From Moringa oleifera (Eukaryota > Streptophyta > Magnoliopsida > Brassicales > Moringaceae), in NCBI GenBank assembly GCA_021397835.1, contig JAJFZO010000606.1, positions 62,001-126,000 of the forward strand: a stretch of 64,000 bases of DNA, written 5' to 3'. The notes below the pieces were generated by a model. That model made no database searches, was not told where the DNA came from, and saw only the letters and a list, made by a program, of their open reading frames with translations. The translations under genes were made by a program, and so were the position numbers. This document shows positions 1 through 11,240 of the stretch, piece by piece; position 1 is the stretch's first letter, and the number at the start of each line of letters is the position of its first letter.

Positions 1-170
1 AAAAGGCGTTCTTGGAAGGAAACTTGGTCATGTGAAGAATTAGTGTGTCGAACTGCAGGAAAGCTCCCTCACAATTGGGAAGGCTTATATCAGGTGAGAA
101 AGGTGATGGGGATAGGAATTTACAAGTTAGCTACCTTAAATGGTAAGAAGATACCAAGGACCTAGAGTGT
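1..170 (+). pseudogene. Ty3/gypsy retrotransposon polyprotein, C-terminal tail
   Basis: The plus strand at about 52-165 reads AGKLPHNWEGLYQV, then GIYKLATLNGKKIPRT followed by a stop. This is the characteristic C-terminal end of plant Ty3/gypsy pol polyproteins downstream of the integrase core (family pattern GKL..NWEGPY.V...G.Y.L..L.G..LPR.WN). The residue after PRT is normally Trp; here the codon is TAG, consistent with a G-to-A change of TGG. A second stop lies upstream (HVKN*CVEL), so the frame is broken. The rest of pol would lie left of the window. The lineage (Tat/Athila-like is plausible) cannot be fixed from this short tail. Confidence 0.75.
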
Positions 171-299
171 AAAAAACTAAAGAATGTACTAATGAAATTT
201 GTGATCCCACCAAGGAACCAATGAGCAAAAAGGTATTTTTCCTAACTTTTCCTCTTAACTCTTCATAGTGGTAATGAAAAAAAGTAGGACATAGGAATT

Positions 300-660
300 C
301 GACAACCCTAGGTCGCAAAATACCCAAGCCATGGGCCATAAAGTATCAAGGCTGTAAGGTAACTAGCTTGTAAAAAGAACTAGTTTGCAAAAGAGGCTAG
401 TCCACCCGAAAGGGCTAGTTCGCAAAAGGACTACTCCATAGGCTGCAAAATACCCAGGCCATGAGTTGCAAGGTATCTTGGACGCAAGATAACTAGCCTA
501 CAAAAAGGACTAGTTCATGAAAAAGGCTAGTCAACAAAGGGCTAGTCCATAAAAGAAGCTAGTCCATAAAAAGGGCTATTTCACAAAAGAAACCAATCTA
601 CAGAATGGCTAGTCCACAAAAGGGTGTCCGCAAAAGACTAAACCAAAAAGCACTAACACA
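300..660. repeat. CTAGTCC-rich tandem repeats with a 132-bp duplication
   Basis: A motif close to AAAAGGGCTAGTCCAC recurs every 17-22 bases from about 365 to 620. A longer segment starting CGCAAAATACCCAAGCC near 313 is repeated from near 445 (GCAAAATACCCAGGCC), about 132 bp later, and both copies lead into the CTAGT motif series. The array lies directly after the gypsy pol tail, so it may be the 3' untranslated part of that element. Confidence 0.7.
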
Positions 661-2690
661 CAAAACATACTACCCCACAAGAAAACCAGTTTGTTGAGCA
701 AATTGCTTATTCGTCAAATGATCAAGTGGTTATGGAGGATAAATCTATGATAAAAATCGCAAAACTAAACTTGGTGACCAAGGCACTAATGAGAGCGACG
801 GCTTAAGATGAAAGAAAATATCCATTCCATTGAACAAAGTAAAAGAAGACACATTTAAAAATAAATAACGGGGCCTAATCTAGGCAAACTGCATTTGCAG
901 CATCCTTAGGCAACACTGAAGTAGGAAAAGCAAAGGACGGGGGAATGATCGCATAATCCATCTAGTCCACTTAATTGAGGTCCCCATCTGGATGAACTTC
1001 AACCAATTGGCACTTCATGTCCTAAAGAGTGATTACATAGGCATTAGAGGAAAATTTTATTTTTTCCTCTAAACACTCATCCAATTCCTTATAGGATTCA
1101 TGGCCTCATCTTAACCGATAAAAATGCGTGCCTTTGTATTAATTCAAAAAGTAACTAATTGGTCATCCATCTCAGACAATTGTTGACGAGTTACCTTTAA
1201 CTCTTTAACGTTGGCCTTTAATGTGTCGTCCAAAGCAACAATGCGGTAGGAAAGTTGACCTTTCTTCACTCTGACTTGCTTAAGCTCCTTTAATACAACG
1301 ATCATCTTGTTCAAGGAAGTCGATGGGCATGCCTCCATATCCTTTGCTTCTTAATTTTACCCAAAGGAGACATTTGATGACAATAGGAAAATTAGAAGCC
1401 ACCTACCAAGGAAGAGAGAAGTAAGATAAAAAAAAAGAAGAGAAAAAAAGGAAGAGGAATGAAAGATTTAGCTAATCGATATGAACCATGGCATCGCTTG
1501 TAACCTCATCTAAGGTTTCGTTATTAAATCGACTAAGGTCAACAGAGAGACTATAGTGGGTGGTCAAAGGCAACTTGGGGGTTTGACATGGAATTTAAGG
1601 TGCAAACTGACAACAATGGGATAAACTTTGGCATTAGCGACAATAGGGCTTGAGTTGCTGCAGCAAGCACTAGTGCAACGAGTGGTGGTTGTGAGGAGAC
1701 CGCCACAATGGTGGAAGATGAAGGCCTGACTATAGTGGTGGTTGGCATGATGGTTAAGACCATGGTTGAGGAAGAAGACCACGTTGCATAGGAGGTCAAC
1801 AGACCTGATTTAGAGGAATGCCTTTTCTTGTGCCTTGATCCTTCTATGATATTGTAAGCTTTACTTTACGTTTCACGTGCTCATGGATAATGGTAGCCTC
1901 AGTAAAAGAAAGTGACATTTCGGCGAAAGCTATGAAGTCAGTAGAGTCAGTGATATTAGAAAATCACATAGTTGGATGCGCTTTTGAAAAAAACAAAAGA
2001 GGAGAAAATAGGTTAGAAAAAGTTAAACTGAGTCAGTGGAGGAACCAAGCGATAAACACAGTTTAATACCGCGAAATCATAAACCTCACTTAAAGCAATG
2101 GCGAATTTATCATGAAGAGCATCTAAGATCTCTTGGCTTCTCAAATCTGTCAAATATAAAGCTTTTATCTCTAACAAAAAGATCAACTCCCTATGCAGAC
2201 ACAGCCTTCGGGAGCCTGTCCTATGAGATAAAAAAGAATTTTTAGTTCCAATGATCTAGATCATGCTTAGAGGACTAAAAGCCATTAATCCAGTCAAGCA
2301 AGGAAAAAATACCACTCGAGGATGATGCTCTAGGGAGAAAGAGCTTAGTGAAGACATCTATAGGGTAGTAATTAAAACCGTTAAAGCAACTACCCTTAAA
2401 AAGCTAGCCACGGGACAACGGTGCTTAGAAAATGGTTGAACTCGTGAAGGGACCTAATGCCTTTCAAGTGGGAAGGAGTGATAGTATAAGGAAGAGTAGC
2501 GGCAATAAAGGAAGAAACTAGGAGAAGTATGATGGAAAGAAATCTTGAGAAGTCAGGAAGTAACATAATTGTAAGTGCTATTTGTAGTTGAAGACTCCCA
2601 TCAAGAAAATGGCACTTGGATGAACCCTAACCATGGGAAGATGAAAAGAAAATCATTAGAATTTAGGTGCCCTGGCCTAATGTTTGTAAA
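661..2690. other. unclassified stretch, probably retroelement 3' region or LTR remnant
   Basis: I recognise no conserved domain here on either strand. The only peptide with character is on the minus strand at 1,144-1,338: 64 residues rich in Lys, Leu, Glu and Gln with heptad-like spacing that would form a coiled coil, but it has no recognisable family. A purine-rich run lies at about 1,425-1,470. The stretch ends where the GC-rich satellite begins. It could be the rest of the gypsy element whose pol tail starts the window, but I could not identify an LTR boundary. Confidence 0.4.
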
Positions 2691-4425
2691 TAGGGCTAGC
2701 CAAGCCAAGGGCGCCCCATGTGAGATAGCCCTTCATCGCTAGGACCCTCGACCGTTTACATAACGAGCGTGCCATAATTATCGCGTTGCCTTAAGCATAG
2801 GTATGGGAGCCAAGCCACGACTTCCCCTAGTAGGAATAGAATAGGCACAATGCCTAAAGTATAGCCTCACAAGGTACACTAACCAAGCCAAGGGAGTCTC
2901 ACCCAAGCTAGCCCCTTATTGCCACATCCCTTGATAGTGTGCCCAGCAAGCATGCCACGAGTACAAGTTGACTGGACCATGGGCATGGGAGGCAAGCTAC
3001 GGCTGCCCTCAGTAGGCATGACATAGGTGCAAGGCATAACATACGACCGCACGAGGCATGTTGGCCAAACTAAGGGCCCCAAGCGAGCCAGCTACTCATC
3101 ATTACGTCTCTTGATCGTATGCTTAGTAAGTGTGCCATGAGCATCGCATCGCATCGCCTAAACTACGAGAATGAGAGGCAATGCATGGTTGTCCCCAATA
3201 AGCATAGCATGGGTGCAAGGCCTAGCGTGTGGTTGCACAGGGTGCATTACCTGAACCAAGGGCACTACATGGGAGCCAGCCCCTCATTCCTACGTCCTTT
3301 GATTGTATGCTTAATGAGTGTGCCATGAGTATCATGTCACCTAGTCAATAGGCATGAGATGTAAGCCACATCTACCTCTAGCAAGCATGGTAAAGGCCAA
3401 AGTCCCAACATGCAGTTACATAAAGGGTGTCGCGCAAGCTAAGTTGCCCAGCATGAGCTAGCCCCTTGTCACTATGTCCTTTGATCATGTGCCCAACGAG
3501 TGTGCCAGCAGCATCAAGTTGCGTGGACCGTGGGCCTAGGAAGTAAGCCATAACTACCCCTAATAGGTATGACGTGGGAATAAGGCCCAAAGGGCATGCT
3601 AGCCAAGCGAAGGTTGGCCCAAGCTAGTAAGGCCCTTGTCTCTATGTCCTACGATTGTGTGTCTAACAAGCGTACCAAGAGTGCCAAGTCGCTAAGACCT
3701 TAAGTACGAGAGGTAAGCCACGGCTGCCTTTAGCAAGCCACGCATGGTCGCAAGGCCCAACATGCTATCGCAAAGAGCATGCCAGCGAAGCCAAATGCAC
3801 CTTATGTTGGCCAGCCCCTCATCATTACATCCCTCAATTGTGTGCCTAGCGAACGTAGCATGAGCACCTCGTCACTTAGAGCAAGGGCAGGATAGGTAAG
3901 CCATGAGTGCCCCTAATAGGCATAATATGGCCACATGTCCTAACGTGGGACAAAGTGCATTAGCTAAGCCAAGGGTGTCCCACACGAGCGAGGTAAGACC
4001 ATGGGAATGAGAGGTAAGCCACGACTACCGCTAGAAACCACGACATGGGTGCAAGGCCCAACATGTGGTCGTACAAGGTGCGTTAGCCAATCTAAAGGCA
4101 CTGCACTCGTGATAACCTCTCGTCAGTATATCCTTCGATTGTGTGCCCAGAGAGCATGCCATAAGGGTTGCATCCATGGGCACGGGAGGCAAGCCATGGT
4201 TGCCCATAACGTGCATAGCAAAAGTGCAAGGCTCAATGGGCCATTTCACAAGGCACCCTAACCATGCCAAGGGCGCCCCATGCAAACTAGTCGCTCATCG
4301 CTATGTCCCTCGATGGTGAGCCCACCAAGTGTGCCACGAGCATCATGTCACCTAGTCCATGGACACAGGAGACAAGCCACGGCTGTCCCCAATAGGCATG
4401 GCATGGGCGGAAGATGCCCATTGGC
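2690..4425 (+). repeat. GC-rich ~180-bp satellite, array 1 (plus orientation)
   Basis: A diverged tandem repeat. The anchor GTGTGCCCAGCAAGCATGCC and its variants recur near 2,938, 3,117, 3,304, 3,488, 3,657, 3,840, 4,140 and 4,315, so most spacings are 170-187 bp. Other landmarks in each monomer are a variant of CCTCGATCGTGTGCC, a GGCAAGCCACGGCTGCC box and AGCCAAGCCAAGGG. The wider gap at 3,840-4,140 contains a truncated monomer (junction near 3,985). Base composition is far richer in GC than the flanking DNA. A period near 180 bp is common for plant heterochromatic and centromeric satellites, but a centromeric role is not shown. Confidence 0.85.
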
Positions 4426-4715
4426 TTCACATAATTTATGATTTAAAACAATTCAAGAGTCATAAAATATTTTATTAAAAAATTATTTTTACATTCAATA
4501 TTTTAAAGTAAAAAGTAATAAAATTACAATAAATCAAACAATAAAAAATACAAATAAAACAAAAATATGAAATGTTTCTAAGAACGGTGTTCCTAATATA
4601 ATTATTATTGGATATCTCTTACTAATATAAAAAGGATTTCCATGCAATATTCCTCATTGCATATCTTGGCTTTGATTAGCTTATATTGTATTTGGAGCCC
4701 GGCTTCACATAATTT
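4423..4715. repeat. AT-rich ~280-bp insert flanked by 15-bp direct repeats (left copy)
   Basis: GGCTTCACATAATTT occurs at 4,423-4,437 and again at 4,701-4,715. Between them is a fragment matching the 830-bp AT repeat (TAATAAAATTACAATAAATC near 4,517), then a non-repetitive stretch with a TATA box. The right-hand 15-mer is pararetroviral coding sequence, so the pair looks like a target-site duplication or a recombination microhomology. A second copy of the arrangement lies at 63,597-63,903. Confidence 0.6.
4626..4635 (+). promoter_or_regulatory. TATA-box-like element in the AT insert
   Basis: TATAAAAAGG sits in a locally less repetitive stretch and is conserved in the duplicate at 63,804-63,813. 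A transcript from it would run plus, that is antisense to the adjacent minus-strand pararetroviral fragment. It resembles a plant or pararetroviral core promoter, but no activity can be inferred. Confidence 0.35.
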
Positions 4716-5640
4716 TCTAATATTTTTTCATAATATTGGTAGATATTAACCCTTCTTGAATATAGTTTTGGTGTGCTCTTGAATCTATTAGAGCTATGGT
4801 TTTGAGATGAAAATCATTATTTATTACTAGGGTTATATTTTTGTACCATTTTTGCAAGTGTATTTTATTTATTATATTAATAAAATCTTCTTCTTCTCCA
4901 CTTTCTTTTACTAATTCTTTTTCTTTTGGTGGGCATCCCAACTCCTGATCTACTTTGAGGGCCAACACTTCTGTTTTGACTTTTATATTATCCTTTTGTA
5001 GCTGGCTAACTTACTTTTTGATTTCATTAATTTCTATTTTTAAATCTTGCATTCTAGCCATTTTTTCCTTTTTCTCTTGTGCTAATATTTCTTGTAAATT
5101 GTAAGGTTTAATGTTTTGTTTTCCTTCAAATATAAGGGGTTTTAATTTTAATAAATATTCCTTTTTTATTTTTGGATCATTTATCTCATCAATAATGTCA
5201 ACCAATAGTTTTTTTTTTTTTTGCTAATCATATTGATCATTTTGCATTCACATATTCCTTCACTACATACTTCATCTAAGGTTTCTGAATCACTTGAATC
5301 TTGCTCCTCTATATATTCACTTTCGACTTGGGACATGTCCTCTTTGACTAATATACGAAGTATATTATATTTTATTTCTCCGAGTATTTCTAATTCACAG
5401 ATTTTTTGATATACTCTACAATTCCTTGCATCATGTCCTGTCTTACCACATTTAAAACATCTAATGATGGGCCATTTCTTTATAGGCTTTTTGGATTCCT
5501 TATCCTGTTTACTAGATTGTTTGAAATGCCGATATGTCCTGGGGGCCTATATGGCCTGAACTAGGTCCTTAGCTTCTTTTTGACAAAGGGAGCTCATATT
5601 TTTTTGATATCCATATTAGGCACAAGAAGTTCCTATTTCT
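4716..5640 (-). pseudogene. endogenous pararetrovirus (caulimovirid-like) zinc-knuckle to protease fragment
   Basis: Read on the minus strand from 5,640 to 4,716. First comes a basic segment and a CCHC knuckle, CFKCGKTGHDARNC (CX2CX4HX4C, about 5,460-5,419), then an acidic Ser/Glu-rich stretch, a Cys motif (EGICECK) and an IxDPK-type segment. A Lys/Glu-rich coiled coil follows, then an aspartic protease motif ALIDSRAHQNYI near 4,800-4,765. This order (coat-protein knuckle, linker, pepsin-like protease) is that of caulimovirid polyproteins. The protease normally has D-S/T-G; here Gly is Arg. The frame is interrupted at the T-run near 5,208-5,222 and by a stop near 5,010. Reverse transcriptase and movement regions are absent. 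A gypsy gag is the alternative but fits the linker less well. It is an old, broken genomic copy. Confidence 0.7.
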
Positions 5641-7870
5641 GCCTTGTTTCAAAACAATTTAAAACTATTCAAAATTATTTTTAAAAAATAATTTTAAATT
5701 GCATTGATCTTTTAAAAAAGTGAAATAAAAATACAATAAATCAAACTATAAATAAATAAAAATTAACAAAATACAAAATTATTCAAAACAAATAAATAAA
5801 AATACATTTAAAAAATAAAATAAAATTCACAAATGTGATTAAAAAATAAGTAGTAAAAAAAATCTAAAAACTAAACAAAGTAACAAAATTGCAATCAGTT
5901 GGAGATGTTTAGTACTTATAATTTTACTGAATTAAAATATAAAATAATTTTTTTAAATATATCAAAAAGTTTATTAAAAATAATAAAATAAATTAAAATT
6001 TAATAAAATTACAAAATAAAAATTCATAAAATGTTAAAAATAAAATAAAAGCAAATGAAAAACCGAAATATCAAATAAACTAAAAAAATTCAAGAAAAAT
6101 AAAGTTATAAAAAAAATAAGTGAAAGAAACAAAAAACACCCCATAAAATAAAAAATGTAAAAAGTTATAAAAAAATTAAGTAATCAAAAAAAAATCAAAA
6201 AATCCAGAAACGAAGACAATGTATATTAAAAAAAAGATAATAATAAAGAAACAAAACTCTTTACAGAACAAAAAAAAAAGGATTTTGTTGGAAATAACAG
6301 TAGAAAATAAAATAAAATAAAATGTTAATTTGCAAAAAAATACATATAATGCAAAATCATTTAAAAAATTAATTAAAGTAAAAGGTAGTAAAATCTAAAA
6401 TATTCAAAAAATTAAAAAAATTAAAAAACTTAAAAAATAAAAAATGGAAAAGATAATGTAAAATAATTTATAATTTAAAACAATTCAAAATTCATAAAAT
6501 ATTTTATTAAAAATAATTTTGGTTTAAATTTAATCTTTTAAAGAGAAATGTAATAAAATTACAATAAATCAAACAATAATAAATACAAATACAACAAAAA
6601 TACAAAATGTATCTAAAATAAATAAATAAATAAATAAAAGTATGTAAAAAATAAAAAAATTTAAAAATTAGATAAATTAAATATAAAATATAATACAAAA
6701 ATAAAAATCAAATAAACTAATAAAATTGCAACCATTTAGTAGGTCTAATATTTTCTATTATATTGTATTAAAGTAGTCAAAGACGATACAAATTTTAAAA
6801 AATTAAGAAATACAAAAAATTTGTAAACAAGGTTGAAAAGTAAAAAGAAATAAAACAACTAAAAAATCAAATAAAATAAAAAATAAGAAAAATAAAGTTA
6901 CTAAAAAAAGTGCTAGAAAATAAAAATACCCAGCAAAAAAATAAGTGTAAGAGAAAAAAAAATTTAGAAACCTAAAGTAACTAGAAAAAAATAAGAAAAA
7001 ATAGTAGAAAAATCCAATAAAATCAAGAAAATACATAAAAAATCGTAAAAAAACAAAACTCTTTACAAAGCAAGAAAATAGACACTTTTTATAATTTTAT
7101 TTTATTTCATTGATATTTTTTGTAATTTATAATTTTTTTAATTTTTTGTCATCTTTGACTACTTTAATTCAACAAAATGACAAATTTTAAACATCGCCAT
7201 GTGATTGCAATTTTGTTAGTTTATTTACTTTCTAGATATTTTTTACTTGTTACTTTTTACTTTTTATTCATCTAAGCTTTAAATGTTATTTTAATTTTTA
7301 TACTTTTATTTATTTATTTAGATATTTTTATATTTTTTATTATATTTTTATTTTTTTACTATTTAATTTACTTTTATTTTATTACATTTTCTTTAAAAGA
7401 TCAATGCAAATGTAATTTTAAATATTTTATAGAATATTTTGTGATTCTTTAATTATTTTAAATTATAAATTATAAATTATTTTACATTTTTTCTCATTTT
7501 TTATTTTTTATTTTTTTGTTTTTTCAATTTTTAGATTTTATTATTTTTAATTTTAATTTTTTTTAATGATTTTGTATGATATATTTTTTTGAAAATTTGA
7601 AAATTTATTTTTCACTATTTTTTCAAAGATATATTATGTTGCTTTGTAAAGAGTTTATTTGATTTTTTAGCCTTTTTTTACTGCCTTTTTTTTATTTTTA
7701 TTGAATTATTAAATTTATTTTTCTTATTTTTATTTATTTATTTTAAATACTTTTATATTTTGTTATATTTTTTATTTTTTATATATTTGATGTTTGTATT
7801 TTTATTACATACTTCTTTAAAACATAAATGTAAATTTTTTTAATTATATATAAATGTATTGATAAGAGAC
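5640..7870. repeat. AT-rich ~830-bp repeat: two direct units plus one inverted (left block)
   Basis: Although almost entirely A and T, this stretch has conserved islands in a fixed order. AATGTAATAAAATTACAATA follows a TTTTAAAG motif (near 5,703 and 6,532). Then comes AAAATTGCAATC with a GTAGTCAAAGA partner (near 5,885 and 6,720), then AAACTCTTTACAAAGCAA (near 6,250 and 7,054). The spacings of 829, 835 and 804 bp define a tandem period. The same islands appear inverted at 7,135-7,215, 7,391 and 7,636, giving a third unit in opposite orientation with the fold point near 7,080. Reading frames here (for example at 6,507-6,698) are low-complexity artefacts. Confidence 0.75.
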
Positions 7871-8244
7871 CTTACATGTCACTTGAATCTTGGACCTCTT
7901 ACTAGATAATGCAAATAATAAAGAGAAAATTGTCAAAATTGGCATCCCGTCGAGTTTTTGTAAAAGAAGCTTTTTTTTACTAAGTTTGATTTTTTTAGCA
8001 CTTAAATATATAAAAAAGATAAAAGTACCGTTACAAAAGACAATGAACTCAAAAATTCATAAGATTTGTCTTTCTTCGCTCTTCCTTTGAGTTTTTTTCT
8101 TCCAACCTTTGTATCCAAGATCTATCAAATCAAGATCCCAAGAAGGAATCGAAGGCTAGTTATCCTACGTAGAGAAGGAAGCTCGTGTTTTTGATAATAT
8201 ATTTTTCTTCAAAATCAGAACGTGCTTGAATAGGTAAAGAGGGT
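7871..8244. other. unique-looking spacer between AT repeat and CACTA element
   Basis: About 370 bp of moderately AT-rich DNA with a poly-T-rich stretch. I recognise no gene. It is the flank of the CACTA insertion. Confidence 0.5.
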
Positions 8245-8261
8245 TATTACAAGAAAACAGC
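8245..8261 (+). repeat. CACTA left terminal inverted repeat, mutated
   Basis: TATTACAAGAAAACAGC corresponds to the common plant terminus CACTACAAGAAAACAGC with two C-to-T changes in the first three bases. The three bases before it (GGT) would be the target-site duplication, which cannot be checked without the right end. Confidence 0.6.
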
Positions 8262-8369
8262 AAAATTCTTAAGGAAAATTCCCACATAAATAAAAATCAT
8301 GGGAATTTTTGAAATCTATTACAGCAATTGATACAAAAAAGTTATGTAAAGAGAAATTATTATTCCAAC

Positions 8370-9060
8370 GAAAATTTTATCAAAATTTCTAACATATATT
8401 TTTTTATGAATATTGTCGTTATAAAATTCGTAAAAATTTTGATAAAAAATATTCATTTATATTTTTGTTTTTAATGTTAAGAAATTTCTAACGAAAAACT
8501 ATCGTGATAGTTTTTATATAATTTTATTAATATTAAAAAAATAATTTAATTTCTTCAAATATTATCGTGGTAATTATTTTAACTATATATTTAAATTTTT
8601 AAATTTAATTAAATAAAATTTATAACATAATTATCACGATATATTATCGTGAAAATTAATTGTTAACTTTGCCACGAAAGACAAAATCATGGCAATCCAT
8701 TGAAAAAAATATAATTCAATTTTTTAATTATTTTAAGTGATAATATTACCAAAGAATAAATCGTGGCAATGTTTACATCATTTGCCACGAAAATTTCGGT
8801 GTCAATTTTGTTAAAATAATTTTTAATTTAATGTATTAAAATAATTTTTTGTTGTTTTAATCAATTACCACGGTGGTTTTGCATTGCAATATTTTTTAAG
8901 TGTTTGCCACGATTTTTTTGTGAGAATTTTGAAAAAACTTCTTATTATTTGATATAACATTTAAATATTTAAATAATTAACATAAAAATAATTTATAATA
9001 ATTTGTCACAGATATTATCCATGACGGTTTTCTTATTTGTCACAATTTTTTTTCGTAGGA
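8370..9060. repeat. CACTA left subterminal palindromic repeats
   Basis: Diverged copies of TTGCCACGAAA and CGTGGCAA halves recur in both orientations near 8,640, 8,690, 8,765, 8,790, 8,870, 8,905 and 9,005. They match the better-preserved array at 21,314-21,457. In CACTA elements such subterminal motifs bind the element-encoded DNA-binding protein (known for En/Spm; inferred here). Confidence 0.65.
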
Positions 9061-10250
9061 ATCATCAATTGAATTAAAATTTTTAATTAATTTTTTAAAA
9101 TTTTATAAAATATTTTTTTCATGTACTTTGATAATATCTGAGAAGGTAAATTTTTTTAAAATAATTCAGTATTATTTTTATTATTAATTTATCATAATTA
9201 AAATTTTAATCATAATTATTATTTTAATTATATAATTATTATAATTAAAAAGAGATGAGTAATCAAATATATTTTTTTTTAATTTTTGACAAATTTAGTT
9301 AATTGTTTAACGTATAATTAAGTATTGTTATATATTTTTGTTGTAATCACAAATTTAATATATATAAAAAATTTATTTTCAATTTGATAATATATTATTT
9401 CCAACAAAAGTAAAATTCAACTACTTGAATTAATAATTATATTTACTAAAAAGTAAATAATAATCTAATTTGCCTTTGAAAACAATACTACATTTGGTTG
9501 TTTGTTTTCAATGGTGAAGGTCTTATATTTAAAATGCAAGAAAGCAAACTTGAAGTTATAATATATAATATTATAACTTTTAAGTATATAATATATAATA
9601 TTTTTTAACAATTTAATTTAATTTATTATTAGGAATATATCATGTCATATATTTTTTTAATGTATTATAAAATGTGTAAAATATAGTAGTGCATTTAATA
9701 AATAAATTTAAACACTTGTAGATTATAATATATAGTAATATATACAAGAAAATCTCATGGTATATATATATATATACACATCATGATTAGTACATATAAC
9801 CCAATTTAAAACCATGAATTTAATTATCTTGTATTTTCATAATATATTAGATATCATGTAGTGAACTACGTTATATTAATTATAATAAATTGTAAAATAT
9901 ATAATATATTAATTTGTTCAATAAATATAAGTACCAATTATACTGATGAGCCATGAGTTGTAATTAAACAACTTGAAAGTTATAAATAATTTAGGATTGA
10001 AACATTGGTACATATAACTATGATTAGCTATCAATTTTGAAACAATTACTTGTTTCTAATTCCATTGTTTAGTGAAAAATATGTATGATTAGGCATCAAT
10101 TGATAAATAATTGCTTGTTAATATAAACTATAATTATTAATCTAAATTGCAATACATGTGTTGCTAATTAATATTGATTAATTTAAATTTTAATTAATAC
10201 ATATAATGATTAAATGATTTAATTAAAATGCATAAATTAAAAAACAAAAT
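9061..10250. other. AT-rich internal CACTA sequence, no gene seen
   Basis: Long A/T runs and a short TA microsatellite near 9,757. No reading frame with recognisable similarity. Treated as the 5' non-coding part of the CACTA element. Confidence 0.5.
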
Positions 10251-10289
10251 ACTACATCGAAACAACGTCGTTTTGATGTAGTATAAATA
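10251..10289 (+). promoter_or_regulatory. 32-bp palindrome overlapping a TATA box (candidate element promoter)
   Basis: ACTACATCGAAACAAC at 10,251-10,266 is followed at once by GTCGTTTTGATGTAGT, an inverted repeat matching at 14 of 16 positions, centred on AACGTCGTT. The TATAAATAC motif starts at about 10,281, overlapping the palindrome's edge, and a pyrimidine-rich leader-like stretch follows. It lies upstream of all CACTA genes on the plus strand, so it is a reasonable core promoter candidate. Confidence 0.45.
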
Positions 10290-10639
10290 CTTACTTAAAA
10301 ACCTAACACTAACTTAGTTATCCTCTTTATCGTCGCATACCCTTTTCTTCCTTCAATGTCTGCAATATTTCTACTCTCTGTTATTTTCATTTCTCTGCAA
10401 TTTCTCCACTTTTCTTGCTACTTGGTCTTTACGGGAAGATCAAATCTAAGCATTTGGTGAATTATCACTAGATTTTGAGAAGATAAACTTGGATTTTGCC
10501 CACCCGATATGCTTAAAGTTAAGCAGCTGTGGAAAACTCTTTCTCTTATTTTTCTCTCTGCTTAAAGTTAAGTACCACCTCCATCGAACCTGACTGAAAA
10601 TTCATTCCTCTAAATTGACTTTGCAGTGAAAATTTTAAA

Positions 10640-11240
10640 GCTTCTCTAACTACCTAGGCCTCTACTTCTTTGGCTTTATATTCCCTTCTGTGGACTTATA
10701 TATTACCATGAAACTTTTGACAAAAGCACCGTGGTCATCTTTGATTACCAGTGCCATGCTTACTAGATTTAAGTGATCAAAAAGCAAGGCTCTCCCTTTA
10801 GGAGCGACTATAACAAGCTCTCTACAGTAATAGAAAGAAACAGTGAGCTCTCTGCTTCCTTTGGCTTCACATTCCCTTCCGTGGACTTAAACTACACTTT
10901 TGACAAAAGCACCCTGCTCATCTCTAATTACCAGTGCCATGTTTACCAGATTTAAGTCGTGAAACATATGGCTTTCTGTAAGAATTGATTACAGTGAGCT
11001 CGTCACTATAATAGAAAGAGACGATAAGCTCTCTACTTCCTTTACCTTCATATTCCTTTTCGTGGTCTTCACCTATACTTTTGACAAAAGCACCCTGCTC
11101 ATCTTTGATTACCAGTGCCATGCCTACTAGATTTAAATCGTGAAAAAATAAGGTTCTCCCTTTAGGACTGACTACAACAAATTCGCCACTGTAATAGAAA
11201 GAAACAATAAGCTTTCTTCTGCTTTATTTGCTCGCAATGC
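10640..11240 (-). repeat. ~181-bp tandem repeat, coding-like on minus strand (three units)
   Basis: TTTTGACAAAAGCACC recurs near 10,716, 10,898 and 11,078 (182 and 180 bp apart), and the sequence between follows the same order. On the minus strand each unit reads as about 60 residues with shared segments such as LIVSFYYS, then GMALVIKDEQGAFVKS. The unit nearest 11,230 stays open for about 90 residues; the others contain stops or slips. I do not recognise the protein. The period close to 3 x 60 and the conserved peptide suggest a fragment of a repetitive host protein caught inside the CACTA element, but this is inference. Confidence 0.5.

Noticed and set aside
1144..1338. 64-residue coiled-coil-like minus-strand frame
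   Set aside because: Short, no family recognised, no start or promoter context; kept only as a remark under the 661-2,690 stretch.
6507..7036. Phe/Tyr/Leu-rich minus-strand frames resembling membrane proteins
   Set aside because: Artefact of A/T-only sequence; the same islands define a non-coding repeat.
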